From positions 57,184,587-57,248,586 of the forward strand of contig NC_061865.1 of assembly GCF_907164915.1 (NCBI RefSeq): a DNA stretch of 64,000 nt. The letters are read 5' to 3'. Shown here in pieces: positions 25,454-37,188 of the stretch (the first letter of the stretch is position 1; every line of letters starts with the position of its first letter). The position numbers and the translations under genes are program-made. The stretch comes from Impatiens glandulifera (Eukaryota > Streptophyta > Magnoliopsida > Ericales > Balsaminaceae). Below the pieces are notes generated by a model that saw nothing but the letters and a program-made list of their open reading frames with translations, made no database searches and was not told the DNA's origin.

Positions 25454-27081
25454 TTTGGGCTAGTTTGATTCAGCTTATTAACGCCAGCTTATCCAGTTTA
25501 TTCTTAGGTACATTTAATATGATCTCAACTTATTTAATGACTAAGCAGCTTATTCTTAGGTACGTTTGATATGATCTCAACTTATTTCATCATTAAGCTT
25601 GAATATGTTTGATAAAACTTATACGCCCAGCTTATTTATTTTTAATATTTACAATATATTATTTAATAATTAATATTATATATAGATATAATGTTATATA
25701 TATTTATTAATTTAATTTTAAATATTAATAAATGATTTAAATTAAAAAATTATATATATTTGAAAATAAATTATATTAATATATTATTGTTTATAAATTT
25801 TTATAAATATATAATTTAATTATTAATAAATGACTTAAATTAAAAAATAATATATTTTAAAATAAATGATATAAATATATTATTTCTATAAATATATAGT
25901 TTTAAATATATTTAATATAAATATGATATAAAAAATATATAGATATATATAAAAGTATTTAATAATATATCTTTTTTACATTTTCACACTTCCCTCTCTG
26001 ACCTAATTTTTCAATTGTCAATTTATTTTTCTGCACTCACACACTCTTAATATTATCATTCATTTTAGGATTCATCTAAATTGTAATCAGTATTTTAGAT
26101 AATTAATTAAGATTAGTTTAATTTTTAAAACTATAATTATGAATAAAAAAATATCAAAGTGTATTTATTTTTCATATTTTGCTTCATTATTTTATATATT
26201 AAGATATATATTATAAATAATAAATAAAAATATATTTAAATGTATCTTTTTTATTATAATAATTTTATATAAAAATATTATAAATATATAGAATAGATGA
26301 GAGAGAATGAATAAAATGATTAGAAATAAATGAAGATGAGTGATAGAGTGAGGGAATTTAATGAGGGAATTTGGTGAGGGAATGACGTGGCATCACCTTC
26401 ATTGGTTGGTTGGAAAATGTAAAAGTAGGAGGAAAGAGAGAAAAGAAATAAATTATTTGATTTTTTCAGCGAATAAAATTATGTCACGTCATTCCCTCAC
26501 CAAATTCCCCCACCTAATCATTTCTCATAAATGAAATAGATGAGAAAGAATGAATAAAAAAATATTTAAAAATGATGAGAGAGAGAAACGCTGAGATTAT
26601 AATCTTAAACGCTGAGGAGAGAGAAACGAGTAAGAGACCTTTCTCTTGTTTCTTGGCTTGATGCTCCCGAGAGCGATTCTTTGTTATTCTTCATTCGGAC
26701 AAGGGTGTTGGCAACGGTGAAGACATTGTACACTCAGTAGAGTTGATCGGCTCCGAATCCCCCATGGGGACCTCTAAATGTTTCAACATACGACTTAGTT
26801 GAGCAGCAAAACTCACACTTTCCTTGTTCTCTTGATTAATAGTTGAGCACAAGTTCAGGTACAAAGTTGAGGCCCAGTTGACCTGAATCCCTTTGAGATA
26901 GCCGACATATAGTCAAAACGGTCTTGACTATAAAGATGGAAAGAACCCGCCTTCCCTTGAAGCGCTTTAGAGAGAAAATTGAGTTCAAACGCAAAAATGT
27001 GTTTGGTTGTAATTTTTTGCGTAAACTTATTACGCAGACGCCCATATGCGGCTTATAAATGCTAAGTCAAACGAGCCCTTT
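25454..27081. mobile_element. Non-autonomous PIF/Harbinger-like transposon, 1,622 bp, TTT target duplication
   Basis: The element spans 25457-27078. The left end is GGGCTAGTTTGATTCAGC; the right end read inward is GGGCTCGTTTGACTTAGC. TTT flanks both sides. The uninterrupted target sequence (CATACTAAAACTTTAATAAT) is present about 100 bp to the right in a local duplication, which fixes the borders. No transposase frame was found. The interior has a 68-bp tandem repeat near 25,500-25,580 and a nested foldback MITE at 26,363-26,510. The superfamily is inferred from the 3-bp duplication and G-rich ends. Canonical Harbinger sites are TWA, so TTT is slightly atypical. Confidence 0.75.
26363..26510. 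mobile_element. Nested foldback MITE (GGAATGACGTGGCA family)
   Basis: AATTTGGTGAGGGAATGACG, part of a 30-31-bp arm at 26363-26393, is inverted almost perfectly at 26481-26510. The arms flank about 87 bp of A-rich sequence. Related copies lie at 11,551-11,687 and partly at 46,600-46,700. Confidence 0.7.
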
Positions 27082-27270
27082 AATAATCAACTTCAAATTT
27101 TAACCTAGAATTTGTACTTACCTTTATTAATGTAGCTCATAAATTAATTTAATCTTGTCTAAAATAGTACCATACTAAAACTTTAATAATCAACTTCAAA
27201 TTTTAACCTAGAATTTGTACTTACCTTTATTAATGTAATGTAGCTCATAAATTAATTTAGGTAGTGATCA
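27079..27270. repeat. Local tandem duplication, about 101 bp, holding the empty transposon site
   Basis: The block from TTTAATAATCAACTTCAAAT through TTTGTACTTACC and GTAGCTCATAAATTAATTTA recurs about 101 bp later. The right copy has CATACTAAAACTTTAATAAT uninterrupted. In the left copy the transposon at 25457-27078 splits this same sequence. Confidence 0.85.
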
Positions 27271-27289
27271 AATTTTTAGTTGGGTGGGG

Positions 27290-29640
27290 ACCATTATCAT
27301 TTAGGAACTGCACGAGTAAGATCAAATCAAATAAAGTATAATGTTAAAAACATGTTATAAATTGTTATTGTTTCTATCTATTATTTATATATTATTTTTT
27401 TATAATTCAAATAGACTTAATCACGTAGCCGGCCATAGGATAAGAGGTCTCATCGTACTAACAGGTTTAATCCTAAATCAATATATTAACATGTCGGTTA
27501 ACCAACTAAATTATGTTATTTTTGTTTAAATTTACTTATTATTAGGCATTTTTAGCCATTGAAATCTAATACCATACCTATTTTAACTAAAAAAAATCAA
27601 GAACAATTTTTTTGTTTGCTAAAAAATGTTATATATTGCCTAATCATAACGTCTTAAAATTCCGAATAAGCACAATATAGATAAAAAAATTCTAAATATG
27701 ACAAATAATATGTTTTTTAAATAAATAAACACATAATATATATATATATATATATAAAATTAGAAATCACAAATATAAATACAAAAAAATACAATTGTTT
27801 TGATCGAATATGCCTAAAGAACTTTGAGTGGAAATTGATTCCACTTCTTAATTATTATTATATATTAAGAGATCAAGCAAGATTTGAAAATGAGTCATGA
27901 AATCTCTCTCTCTCTCCATTCATTTATTAATAATAATTATTATTAGGAAAATTAAAATCATAATTAATTAATTAATGTGGCCAACCTGAATCCACGTCAA
28001 AACCATTAAATTATAATTTTTGAACATAATAAATATTAATAACATGGGGCAAGTTGCAATCTTCATCTCTTTATGCATGATTTTGATTTTTCCCAAGAAC
28101 ATATATTAAAAATAATAATTGAACATGATACTGTTTCATGGTCCATCTATCTGTACTCTTTCTCTCTTTCTCTCTCTTCAACTATATATATTTATATATT
28201 ATAAATTTAAAATATGCTAAGCATAGCATGCGAGAAAAGAAAGAATATTAAAACTAGGGTTAGCTACAAAAAACAATTAGAACCTTAAACTGCTGACATT
28301 TGAATATTTTAATGATTAATTTATTTATATAATTTTAAAGCTTGATTTGGGAATCCTTAGAATAAATGAAACTTACCCAATTTGTTCATTACTATAATTT
28401 AAATTTAATTTAATTGAATTAAAATTGAGAAATGTGATTGTGTGGATTCATGCATCTATCTTAATTAATTAAACACACTTATCAGTAGTAATAGACAAAA
28501 TATTGCTGTCAAACACACTTTTCTCTTACATGAATCAGACCTTAGGACTCAGATTGTCCATCCATATATATTATATTATATATGTAAATAATATGTAGGT
28601 TATGATTTATTAATTAAGATGTTAAATTAATCCTTAAAGTTCTATACTTCTATTCTTATTTAACAATGTTTTAGATTGAGAAGGGATGTCTTGCTATCTT
28701 CGTTCAATTTTTTTATAAATATATATTTTGTTTCATGTTAAAATTGTATGATTTTACGATTTGAAAGGAGACTAATGAGTAATTTTTTTTTATCCAAGAT
28801 CTCGTTATTTGGATGAAGTGTTATTAATGGTGAAATTCTAACCGAAGATATGTACATAAAAAATGTTGTATTATGGCTAGTCGTTGTCATATGTGTCACG
28901 AAAATGTTGAATTAATACTTTAATCACTTATTTTTGCATTATCGATTAGTGATTAGTATTTTAAGTCTTTTATGAAATATTACTTAAATTCATTGGGTGA
29001 TGCTCAAGTCTTTAAATAATTGTTGAGAAATTTGAATTGATTCAACTTATATATATGAGAAACTTACATATTTGAGTTAAAATCTCAATTATTTGTTGAT
29101 GGATTATCTAGTTGGAGAGAAATCGTCAAACTATCAACGATTATATGTAGTCGGCCGATACGTATCATTTATAATATACTATAATTATGACATTTTCTGA
29201 GATTCGTCCAGAAAAGCTAATAGAATCTATCCGTGAGTTAATCGTTTTCTCAAAAATTTACAAACTCGATAACTTATTTGGTACTGTTTTTTCTTTTCAT
29301 TAAATGTTTTTTTTTTGTGTTTAAATAATTTTTTTTCACTTTTAGTAAAATATATATTTAAAAAAAAACTAATTAGCCAGATTTAGGTCAACTCTTAATC
29401 TTGGGTTGAATAAAAACACAACATTTATTTATTACTTTTTTTAAAGACCATAATACCTTTTGATTGTACTATAACTAGCATAGATAGTTAAAATTTCAAA
29501 AAAAAAATGAAAATGAGATTATTCATAGAACACCTAGAATCTTATTATTGTATTTTTTCTTTTTTCACCAAAATAAAAAAAAAAAAATCATATTATATTT
29601 GAATTAATGATAGTAAGTTGCAGAGGAGCACTGATAACAA
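27290..29640. other. AT-rich spacer upstream of the SPL gene
   Basis: No gene was found. It contains a TA run near 27,740, CT-rich stretches near 27,905 and 28,160, and A/T tracts. Distal regulatory elements of the SPL gene may lie here, but none can be identified by eye. Confidence 0.5.
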
Positions 29641-29737
29641 AGGTGTGGATCTTCACATGTGATTACAAACTCCTCTGAGCTTTGGTGGCTCCCACTTCTG
29701 CTTCTCACTTTTACCATAATTTCCTCACCTCCTTCTT

Positions 29738-29888
29738 CCATCTCTCTCTCTCTCTCTCTTCTTCTTCTTCTCTCTCTATATTTGCAGTGCGTGCTGTCTG
29801 GAAAGTGGATTTGACAAGGCGACCAACCGTCCGATCTTCTCACATCTCTTCTTCATCATCTGAATGAACTCAGTCCTTGTTCAAATCG
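29738..29888 (+). promoter_or_regulatory. CT-rich 5' leader exon of the SPL gene
   Basis: A (CT)n/(CTT)n tract (29738-29778) is typical of plant promoters and leaders. It is followed by a likely non-coding exon ending in the good donor CAAATCG/GTAAGT at 29888/29889. The intron would run to one of the acceptors in the repeat array from 30,670. The transcription start is not defined. Confidence 0.5.
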
Positions 29889-30639
29889 GTAAGTTTATCA
29901 TGATTCCGATTATCCTACTATTAGTAATTTCCAAACTATCACTACAGTAGTACGTAGTATAGTATACTAGTTGTTGTTTTCCTTTTCATCAACAACTGTT
30001 CAACTGTTCATCGCACGAGATTCTCTCTTTTTCCTGAGATGTAGGAACAATTTAAAGCTAATAATAATAGTTAATGATCGATATGACTTCGTATTGATGA
30101 TAATTTCATGTTTGCTTTATTTTCATATGTTTTAACTTCTTACAGCTCATTATATGCCCTAGAAAGTGAAAGTTATTGCTTATTATCAATCATTTTAGTG
30201 CATTTAATGGAGGTGTCAGGTGTCTCTATAGATATTTCCGATTTGAGTGATACAACCAGATTAGCTGGACGGATTGATTGAATGAACTCATCAAATCTTT
30301 AATACTTCCAAAATAGTAATGAATTTCGTGTTTGAATAAAGTAGAAGATGCTTTTGCCGAGTTATTCATATCCTTGGTTCGGTTATTTTTTTAGTTTATT
30401 TCTCTGTTCTTGATGATTTGAGTGCGTTCTTTCGTTGTACGGACGATATCGGAATGCCTTGATTCAATTAATCAGGCATGTAGAACTTCTTCATCATCAT
30501 TATCATCATAGCCGTAGTGTGTTATTAGATTTGGATTTTTTCATTATATTGTTGTGCCTGTATGAGATCTAGTTAGGGAGTTCAGTCCATGGTTGATAAT
30601 TGGAGGAATTAAGGCAATTTATGTTAGTTATTTTGGTTT

Positions 30640-31130
30640 GATTTCCTTGTTAATGATCTTTTGCTTGCAGATTAAACTACATGAATCTGCATTCTATGGA
30701 AAAACAGCTTTTGTGCAATTTCCATTAATCATTTTGGTTTGATTTCCTTGTAAATGATCTCTTGCTTGAAGATTAAACTACAAGAATATGCCTTCTATGG
30801 AAAAACAGTTTTTGTGCAATTTCTATTAGTCATTTTGGTCCTGATTTTCTTTGTAAAATGATCTTTTGCTTGCAGATTAAACTACAAAGAATCTGCATTT
30901 TATTGAAAAAAAACAGCTTTTGTGCAATTTCCATTAGTCAATTTGGTCTTATTTTCTTTGTAAAATGATCTTTTGCTTGCAGATTAAACAACAAGAATCT
31001 GCATTCTATGGAAAAACAGCTTTTGTGCAATTTTCATTAGTCATTTTGGTCTGATTTTCTTGTAAATGATCTTTTGCTTTTCAGATTAAACTACGAGAAT
31101 CTCCATTCTATGGAAAAACAGCTTATGTGA
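30640..31130 (+). repeat. Five tandem 101-107-bp repeats, each with a 3' splice acceptor
   Basis: The unit contains TGATCTTTTGCTTGCAG/ATT, CTGCATTCTATGGAAAAACA and GCTTTTGTGCAATTTCC. Downstream edges of the five AG acceptors are at 30671, 30772, 30876, 30983 and 31085. In copy 2 the acceptor is AAG rather than CAG; in copy 5 it is TTTTCAG. Each unit also carries an upstream ATG. The last ATG (31110) gives a seven-codon frame, stop included, that ends 17 bp before the SPL start. The array lies at the intron/leader border of the SPL gene, so it offers several alternative leader lengths. Confidence 0.85.
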
Positions 31131-31147
31131 AAAGATCTGGCCTTAAT

Positions 31148-33247
31148 ATGGACTGGATTGGGAAGTGGGACTGGGAAAACCTGGTCATGTTTAATCCGAA
31201 TTCCATTGATTGTCCTAGAAAGAATCCGACAGACTGGGGAGTTGAAGAAGAGAATGCAACATCATTTCACATATCTGGTGGAGGGGTTTGTTCAGGCTCA
31301 GAATTGGGACATGGTTCTTCAGCAAGAAGTTCAATATCAGTTTCCACTGATTCATCATCAAAGAATGCAATCAACGTATCAAAGACAATAGTTCAGCCAC
31401 CTCGAAAGCATTTGGTACAAACTGAGCAATCTGGAAACCCTAGAATTGCTTATGGTAGTGAACCAGTGATTGGTTTGAAACTTGGGAAACGTACATATTT
31501 TGAAAATAGTTCAACATCTACTACTACTAATCCTGTTTCATCTGTGTTATCGACTAAGAAAATCAAATCATCTGGTCAAAGAATACCTTCTCCACGATGT
31601 CAAGTCGAAGGTTGCAATCTCGATCTCTCGTCAGCTAAAGAATATCACCGCAAGCATAGGGTTTGTGATGCCCATTCAAAGTGCCATAAGGTGGTTGTTG
31701 GTGGCCTAGATAGAAGATTTTGCCAACAATGCAGCAGGTTATAGCTTTTATGTTTCTATGTATTGAATTTTCAAGTTAAGCAAGAAAAACTTTAACATTT
31801 AACAATAGTTTCTTCTTTTTTTAACAATGTGTGTAGGTTCCATAGCTTGTCGGAATTTGATGAAAAGAAACGAAGCTGCCGTAGAAGGCTCTCTGATCAT
31901 AATGCGAGGCGACGCAAACCGCATCAAGAAGCTATCCAGTTCAGTTCAACTAGAGTATCTGCTCCATTCTTAGGTATTATTTACTACTCGAAAGAAGTTC
32001 TTAAGGCTGCATATTAGGTGATTCTAAATAAATTGAACATACTTATAGGATTCACCATATAAATGTTTTGAATTAAAAGACCAATGTCTCAATTTCAATT
32101 CCTATTTAACCTCCTACATAAATAAAACTTTGGTCTAAGAAAAATATCTTTATTTTCTTAAATTGTCAATGGATAGAATCTAAATGAGAGTGAAGTCAAT
32201 GAAAAAAATCATTCTAGCATGTCCCACTGTCTTACTCAAGTAATTACAATATTACCCTTGTACCATTTTTTATTTATTTTTCCTTTTCCAGAATGTTTGT
32301 TTTAAATTTAGGCATGGTTACTCAACTAATTACAATATGACCTTTATACTAACTTTTTTTTTTACTTTTCCAGAATGGTAGTTTTAAGTAGATTTAGGAA
32401 TGGTTACTCAATTAATTACAATATTGCACAATTTTTTTTTGATATTTTTTCTTTTCCAGAATGATAGTTTTAAGTAAATTTAGGCATTGTTTTGAGAAAT
32501 GTCATTTTGTCCAATCATTTGATCAAATCATCAACCAAAATAGTCTTATAAAGTTAATCAAGTTTTTCATGAAATTAGATTATTTCCAAATAACTTTATA
32601 ATAATTGTGGCTATGTTAATATGTAACAAATCTGGTGAAAAAATTGCAGATGGGGGACATCAAATAAGTTTTATATTGAACAGTGCTCCTGTTCTTGAAG
32701 GAAGATCATATGAAATTCCTTTATGGGAAAGCACATGTAGTAGCAGCTCCTCTAAGTTTATGTTAACCAAGGAATACCCATGGAAATCTGAAGGCTTTCA
32801 ACCCCCGCAGCCTCCAATTTGGCAAGGTTCCGATCACTTACAATCCAAGGGCACCGCCAGTTCAATTATGAGCCAAGGTTTGTCTTTTAATTTTCGATAA
32901 AATAAGGGTATTTTAGTATTTTAATTGATGATTTGAATTATTCAGGTTTGAAGAAATCGATAGCATCTTCTTGTGACTTGGTTCCGGATAATAATAATAA
33001 TCACTGTGCTCTCTCTCTTCTGTCAACTAATAATAACGGTTGTCAACCGTCTAAGCCAGCAAAGTTTCCATTGGACTGCCCTCTTCCATCGATGATGACG
33101 AGGGCAGCCCCGTCTTTTCCAATGGCTTCATCGGTTACTCAGTACTGGCAAACTGCCCCTGATTCTGCGGTTCTTGAAGAAATACAGCTCCTAAAGCAAC
33201 AACCATCTTACTACACTGACATCTATTCCAACATTTTGAACAAATGA
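31148..33247 (+). CDS. SQUAMOSA promoter-binding protein-like transcription factor, SPL2/10/11 type
   Basis: A plant-specific SBP-box transcription factor; this clade promotes the juvenile-to-adult phase change and shapes leaf and reproductive development. Exons: 31148-31737, 31837-31973, 32650-32877, 32946-33247. Phases agree and give 418 residues. The N-terminus ([17 protein letters not shown]) fits the SPL2/10/11 clade, as does the GLKLGKRTY motif before the DNA-binding domain. The SBP domain (about residues 151-226) has the zinc ligands of both fingers ([26 protein letters not shown]). It ends in the bipartite nuclear signal [12 protein letters not shown] and is split by the usual conserved intron. 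Exon 4 carries a miR156 target encoding ALSLLS. I prefer the ATG at 31148 over the upstream in-frame GTG at 31127. The exact paralogue (SPL2, 10 or 11) is not settled. Confidence 0.93.
32235..32495. repeat. Three tandem diverged repeats in SPL intron 2
   Basis: The unit TTTTCCAGAATG-(G)TAGTTTTAAGT-AATTTAGGCATGGTTACTCAA-TAATTACAATAT occurs three times with about 80-92-bp spacing. Each has TTTTCCAG, a fair splice acceptor, though none restores a useful reading frame that I can see. Confidence 0.7.
33006..33025 (+). promoter_or_regulatory. miR156 target site in SPL exon 4
   Basis: GTGCTCTCTCTCTTCTGTCA equals the canonical miR156/157 target of SPL genes and is in frame to encode ALSLLS. Established knowledge: miR156 cleaves or represses such transcripts in juvenile plants. 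The site shows no mismatch to the common SPL target sequence. Confidence 0.95.
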
Positions 33248-34384
33248 AAGTTATTTGTCGATTTGGCTTCTTCTTTAACTTTTGCTTAGGTTTTTGGAGA
33301 ATCATGAACCATCATCATGTCTGTTCTTCTGTCTTAGCTATTGTTATTTTTTATTTGTACTGGATTCGATTTTAGGTTTTTGTATCGATAAACATCAAAC
33401 TTGCAATTTTTAATGAGCAATCGGCATATTTTAGGAAATTTTTCAATATTGGGTATAGTCATGCATATCAAATTTGTCACATTTAAGGTTGGCTTGTCAA
33501 TTTTTTTGAAAATCCAAATCGAAAAATCAATGCCTTTCCTTTCCTATGACCGACACCGTATATAAAGAGAAGAGACGCAATAACTAGGTGAAATATTTGC
33601 AAAAACGCCAACTGAAACTATGAGGTTGGTTCAATTATATAGCTAAATCAACCTAATAGATCGGTTTACACTCTATCAAGAACCTATATAATCGGTTGTT
33701 TTCGGCTTGAACCCTATGAACATCAATGAGCTTCATAAGTGAGGCTTACGGAATGCCAAAAGTGTTCAAAACATAGAAGGGGAAGCAACATTACAATATT
33801 ATTCTACTTTTCGATAGGACTTTTTACTCTTTGTTCATAAATAAGAAAGCCAGCAAAATAACTATAAGGATATATCATGTTATAAGGATGCATATATAGA
33901 TAGACAAATTAAATATTTTTCCAACAGACAGACAGACCTAAAACCGAAAATAGTCATGTTTTCAAGCAACCAACATAGTAGTTCAATTCACGATAACAAT
34001 CTAAAAAACAAAAGTATGGAGACCTATTATTGGCCGACACAATGTATCAGAACAAGGATTCCATAAAGTAAACCGACTGACCGACCGCTGCAAGACGAGG
34101 ATGACTGACATGACTGACTGACGACAACCCTGAACCAACCTTCTCAACCCCACAAAAATACCTAGTACTCACTGGAACAGGTAGACAGACAGACAGACGA
34201 TGGAAAATCAATAACCAGAAAAATTGAAACATGAATGCATGATAATAAAACGATTGATTAATACCCGGAACAATTTGTTTGAACTTATCTTATTATGTAC
34301 TACAACAATGATCATTTGAAATCTTATAAATGAAAAATCCACTGAAACTAAACTTATCATGGAACAACAACAACAAAAACGGAC
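33248..34384. other. Spacer and 3' regions between SPL and the RanBP2-finger gene
   Basis: The 3' untranslated regions of the two convergent genes lie here. A short GACA-type repeat occurs near 34,190. No further gene was seen. The last codon or codons of the minus-strand gene may also lie here. Confidence 0.5.
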
Positions 34385-37188
34385 CTGATCATTTCCATTT
34401 GTTGTTTCTGAAGGGGACTTTATATCTTCCTCAGATGGTTTCTCGGCCCCACAATTCTGTCTGTTACATTTGTTCCTAAACGGAAAATTCACATTGTTGC
34501 AATTTTCACACTTCCAGCTTCCCTCAGGCAACCTTTGCTCTGTTGACAATTGTTACAAACTTTATTGTAAGTAAAATATATCAAATAAGTAAAATACCAA
34601 AGTAAAAGACTTACTTGGATTCTTATCAGATTTGGCAACCTGCATTTCATGAAACTAGTTCATCAGTCAAGAATCACAATGTAGACCAAGTCCTTGTTTG
34701 ATGTTGGGTATTGAAAATCATGTTATTTGTGTAAATGTCATTAGGGGTATAAATATATAATGAATGATATGATTGATGAGTAGATTGTTAATTGGATTAT
34801 TTGAAACTAATCTCATATAACCCACATCAAACAAGCTCTTGTTGTTAGAATATCCTAAGACATATATAAAATGGCAATTCAAACCTGAGGTCCAGGCTTT
34901 GGAGTGTTGCACTTTCTCATATTGCAAACAGTTCTAAAAGAGAAGTTAACATTCCGACAATTGGGACATTTCCAGTCGTTATCGCGTGTTGCATCTAAAA
35001 AGAAAATAGGACAATATAATTATGATAAAAAAATTGCAAATGTCTAGTCATTAGTTTGGAATAAAAGCAGCACCTTTCTTATGGGGTTTCTCTTCAGAAA
35101 AATATTCAATCCTTGGACCCTGATGAAAGACCATTCATTAACTTAGCAACAAAAAAAATCTTCAAAAGACAATGCAGGACTTCTTCAAACAAATTATCAA
35201 AAAAGATTTCATAGTTTCCTAATACATAATTTTCGACCCACAAACATATGGAAGTGTTGCCATGTGAATAAGGGAGCGTATGTAGAAATATTGCACAAGT
35301 GGCCCATTAAAAAGACAATGCAGGACTTCTCCAGACAAATTATCGAAAAAGATTTCATAGTTTCCTAATACATAATTTTCGACCCACAAACATATGGAAG
35401 TGTCGCCATGTGAATAAGAGAGCGTATGTAGAAATATTGCACAAGTGGCCCATTAAAAAGACAATGCAGGACTTCTCCAGACAAATTATCGAAAAAGATT
35501 TCATAGTTTCCTAATACATAATTTTCGACCCACAAACATATGGAAGTGTTGCCAAGTGAATAAGGGAGCGTAAGTAGAAATATTGTACAAGTGGCCCCAT
35601 TTGAAAACACTTTTGTTTCTGTTTCTATATCTGGAAGCATTTCCAAAAACAAAAGTTTTTCCAAATAGGGAAAACTATTGACATACCATGGCAGTATGGC
35701 CCATAGGCATAATCAGGCCATATCGATCTATCATGGGTGGTGGCATACCGTACATTCCACCTGAAAAAAGTTAAGAACATTGATGCATAATAACCATGAA
35801 AATACATTGAACATAAAGTACATAGAGCAGTATGAAATAAAATATCCTCTAATACCTAAACCTGCACTACAAATTATCCTGCACATGAACTTGAATATTA
35901 TTTCAAATTTAGTAGTTGAACTTATGAGCTAGAAAGATATATTTTCATGAAAAATTTGAAAAGGGCAGTTCATCACACTATGCATGCCTGTTTTATTTAC
36001 AGTAACACTTATTTTCATTCTAGTAGTTCAATGCTCATCTTATGATGATTAATCAAAATATAATTATAATCCATTCTCAGTAATCTATGTTATACTTAGA
36101 AGTAGCAAATACATCAGTTCTCTCTTTTAACATATAACATTATTGGGACACGTTTTAAACAAGAGATTTGTTTATTTATTGGGACGGGTAAAAACTAGAT
36201 GAGGGTAGTTTAGGTAATGTAATGTTAAAAAGTGATTGAATTGACCCTAGTGATCTTATAAATTGGGATAATGATAAATTTTAGAAAGTTAAAGAGGCAA
36301 GAAAAAGTAAATACAAGTCTTAATGGACCTACCAGAATATGGTGGTGGACTAGATAGAGGCAGAGACCTATATGGGCTGCCTCCTGAAATATGGCGTCCA
36401 TATTCGTAAGGAAGATGTGAACCCCGAGCAAGAGGTACGTCATAACGAGGCATAGACGAACCATTATAAACCGAAGACCCATAAGGTGGAAGACCCATAT
36501 ACATCGAAGATGGTCCACCCGATCCAACATAAGGAACTGGAGGCAAGAAACCATGGGAATGGGAATGGGAATGTTGCATAGGATTACCCACCAATTTCTG
36601 ACAATTAAGAAGAAATTTTGCTTAAAACCACCTGTGTTCCATGAGATTATAATTCAAAGGAAACTTACTAAATTGTGATCAACTGGTCTAGACTGATGAC
36701 AATTGCGCATATTGCATGTTGTCCTAAACGAGAAATTGACATTTCCACAGCTAGGACATGTCCAATCATCTTCTCTTCGACCACCTACAACCATCAAGAA
36801 AAGAGAAACAAGATATATCATCTGCTTTGATTTGGATCTAGAGATCAAACAAAAATCGATAATATCATCGATTATGACGAGAAGATGTAACATACCATCG
36901 GTACGAGCTCGTTTAGATGTAGAAGAATTCCTGTAATCGACCTGAAACAAATCAAAATTATTATCAATATACATTCTGAAAATGCAATCAGCTAGAGATC
37001 AATCTATCAATGAACAATATAACACTTCTATTATGATATCCATCAAGCTATATACAGTACGAAAAGGAAGACAAACATGAATTCACTATACATTACCAAA
37101 TACGCCATGAAAATTTGATCAGAAATGAACAGAAAGAAGGAATTTCAAAAGATTAAACCTAGAAGACGATCTATCTAACCTTCGACAT
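34385..37188 (-). CDS. RanBP2-type zinc-finger protein with three fingers
   Basis: Likely an RNA-binding protein, since this finger type binds single-stranded RNA or ubiquitin. Exons on the minus strand: 37180-37188, 36896-36941, 36669-36784, 36333-36597, 35687-35760, 35074-35119, 34885-34994, 34615-34639, 34385-34539. All phases agree over 282 codons. Fingers follow W-x-C-x2-C-x3-N-x6-C-x2-C: DDWTCPSCGNVNFSFRTTC (about 24-50), DNDWKCPNCRNVNFSFRTVC (about 190-215) and SWKCENCNNVNFPFRNKC (about 236-262). Between fingers 1 and 2 is a Gly/Pro/Ser/Tyr/His-rich low-complexity linker. The C-terminus is uncertain: after NDQ a GT donor follows, and reading on reaches a stop at 34208. The Arabidopsis counterpart I recall ends close to this point, so a tiny last exon is likely. 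It is transcribed divergently from the ALKBH1 gene. Confidence 0.88.
34690..34838. mobile_element. MITE in the RanBP2-finger gene
   Basis: CTTGTTTGATGTTGGGTA (34693-34710) and TAACCCACATCAAACAAG (34818-34835) form a near-perfect terminal inverted repeat around about 107 bp. It is related to the element at 1709-1907. It is intronic. Confidence 0.7.
35165..35605. repeat. Three tandem 146-147-bp repeats in an intron of the RanBP2-finger gene
   Basis: The unit starts AAAGACAATGCAGGACTTCT and contains TTTCATAGTTTCCTAATACA and CATATGGAAGTGT. Copies begin at 35165, 35311 and 35458. They are highly alike, so the triplication is recent. It is non-coding: frames crossing it are repeat products. Confidence 0.9.

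Noticed and set aside
29604..29867. ORFs on both strands with Ser-rich or Arg/Glu-rich runs
   Set aside because: They arise from the CT/GA-rich leader of the SPL gene.
31127..31147. Upstream in-frame GTG start for the SPL protein
   Set aside because: The ATG at 31148 opens the family-typical N-terminus; GTG initiation is not needed.
34208..34384. Read-through C-terminus of the RanBP2-finger protein
   Set aside because: The extension is a low-complexity, cysteine-run peptide after a GT donor; family members end near NDQ.
35165..35605. Possible CRISPR-like regular repeats
   Set aside because: Units are adjacent and long with no spacers; the genome is a plant.
35365..35807. Overlapping minus-strand ORFs with repeated peptide segments
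   Set aside because: They translate the 147-bp intronic triplication, and splice sites place this sequence in an intron of the RanBP2-finger gene.
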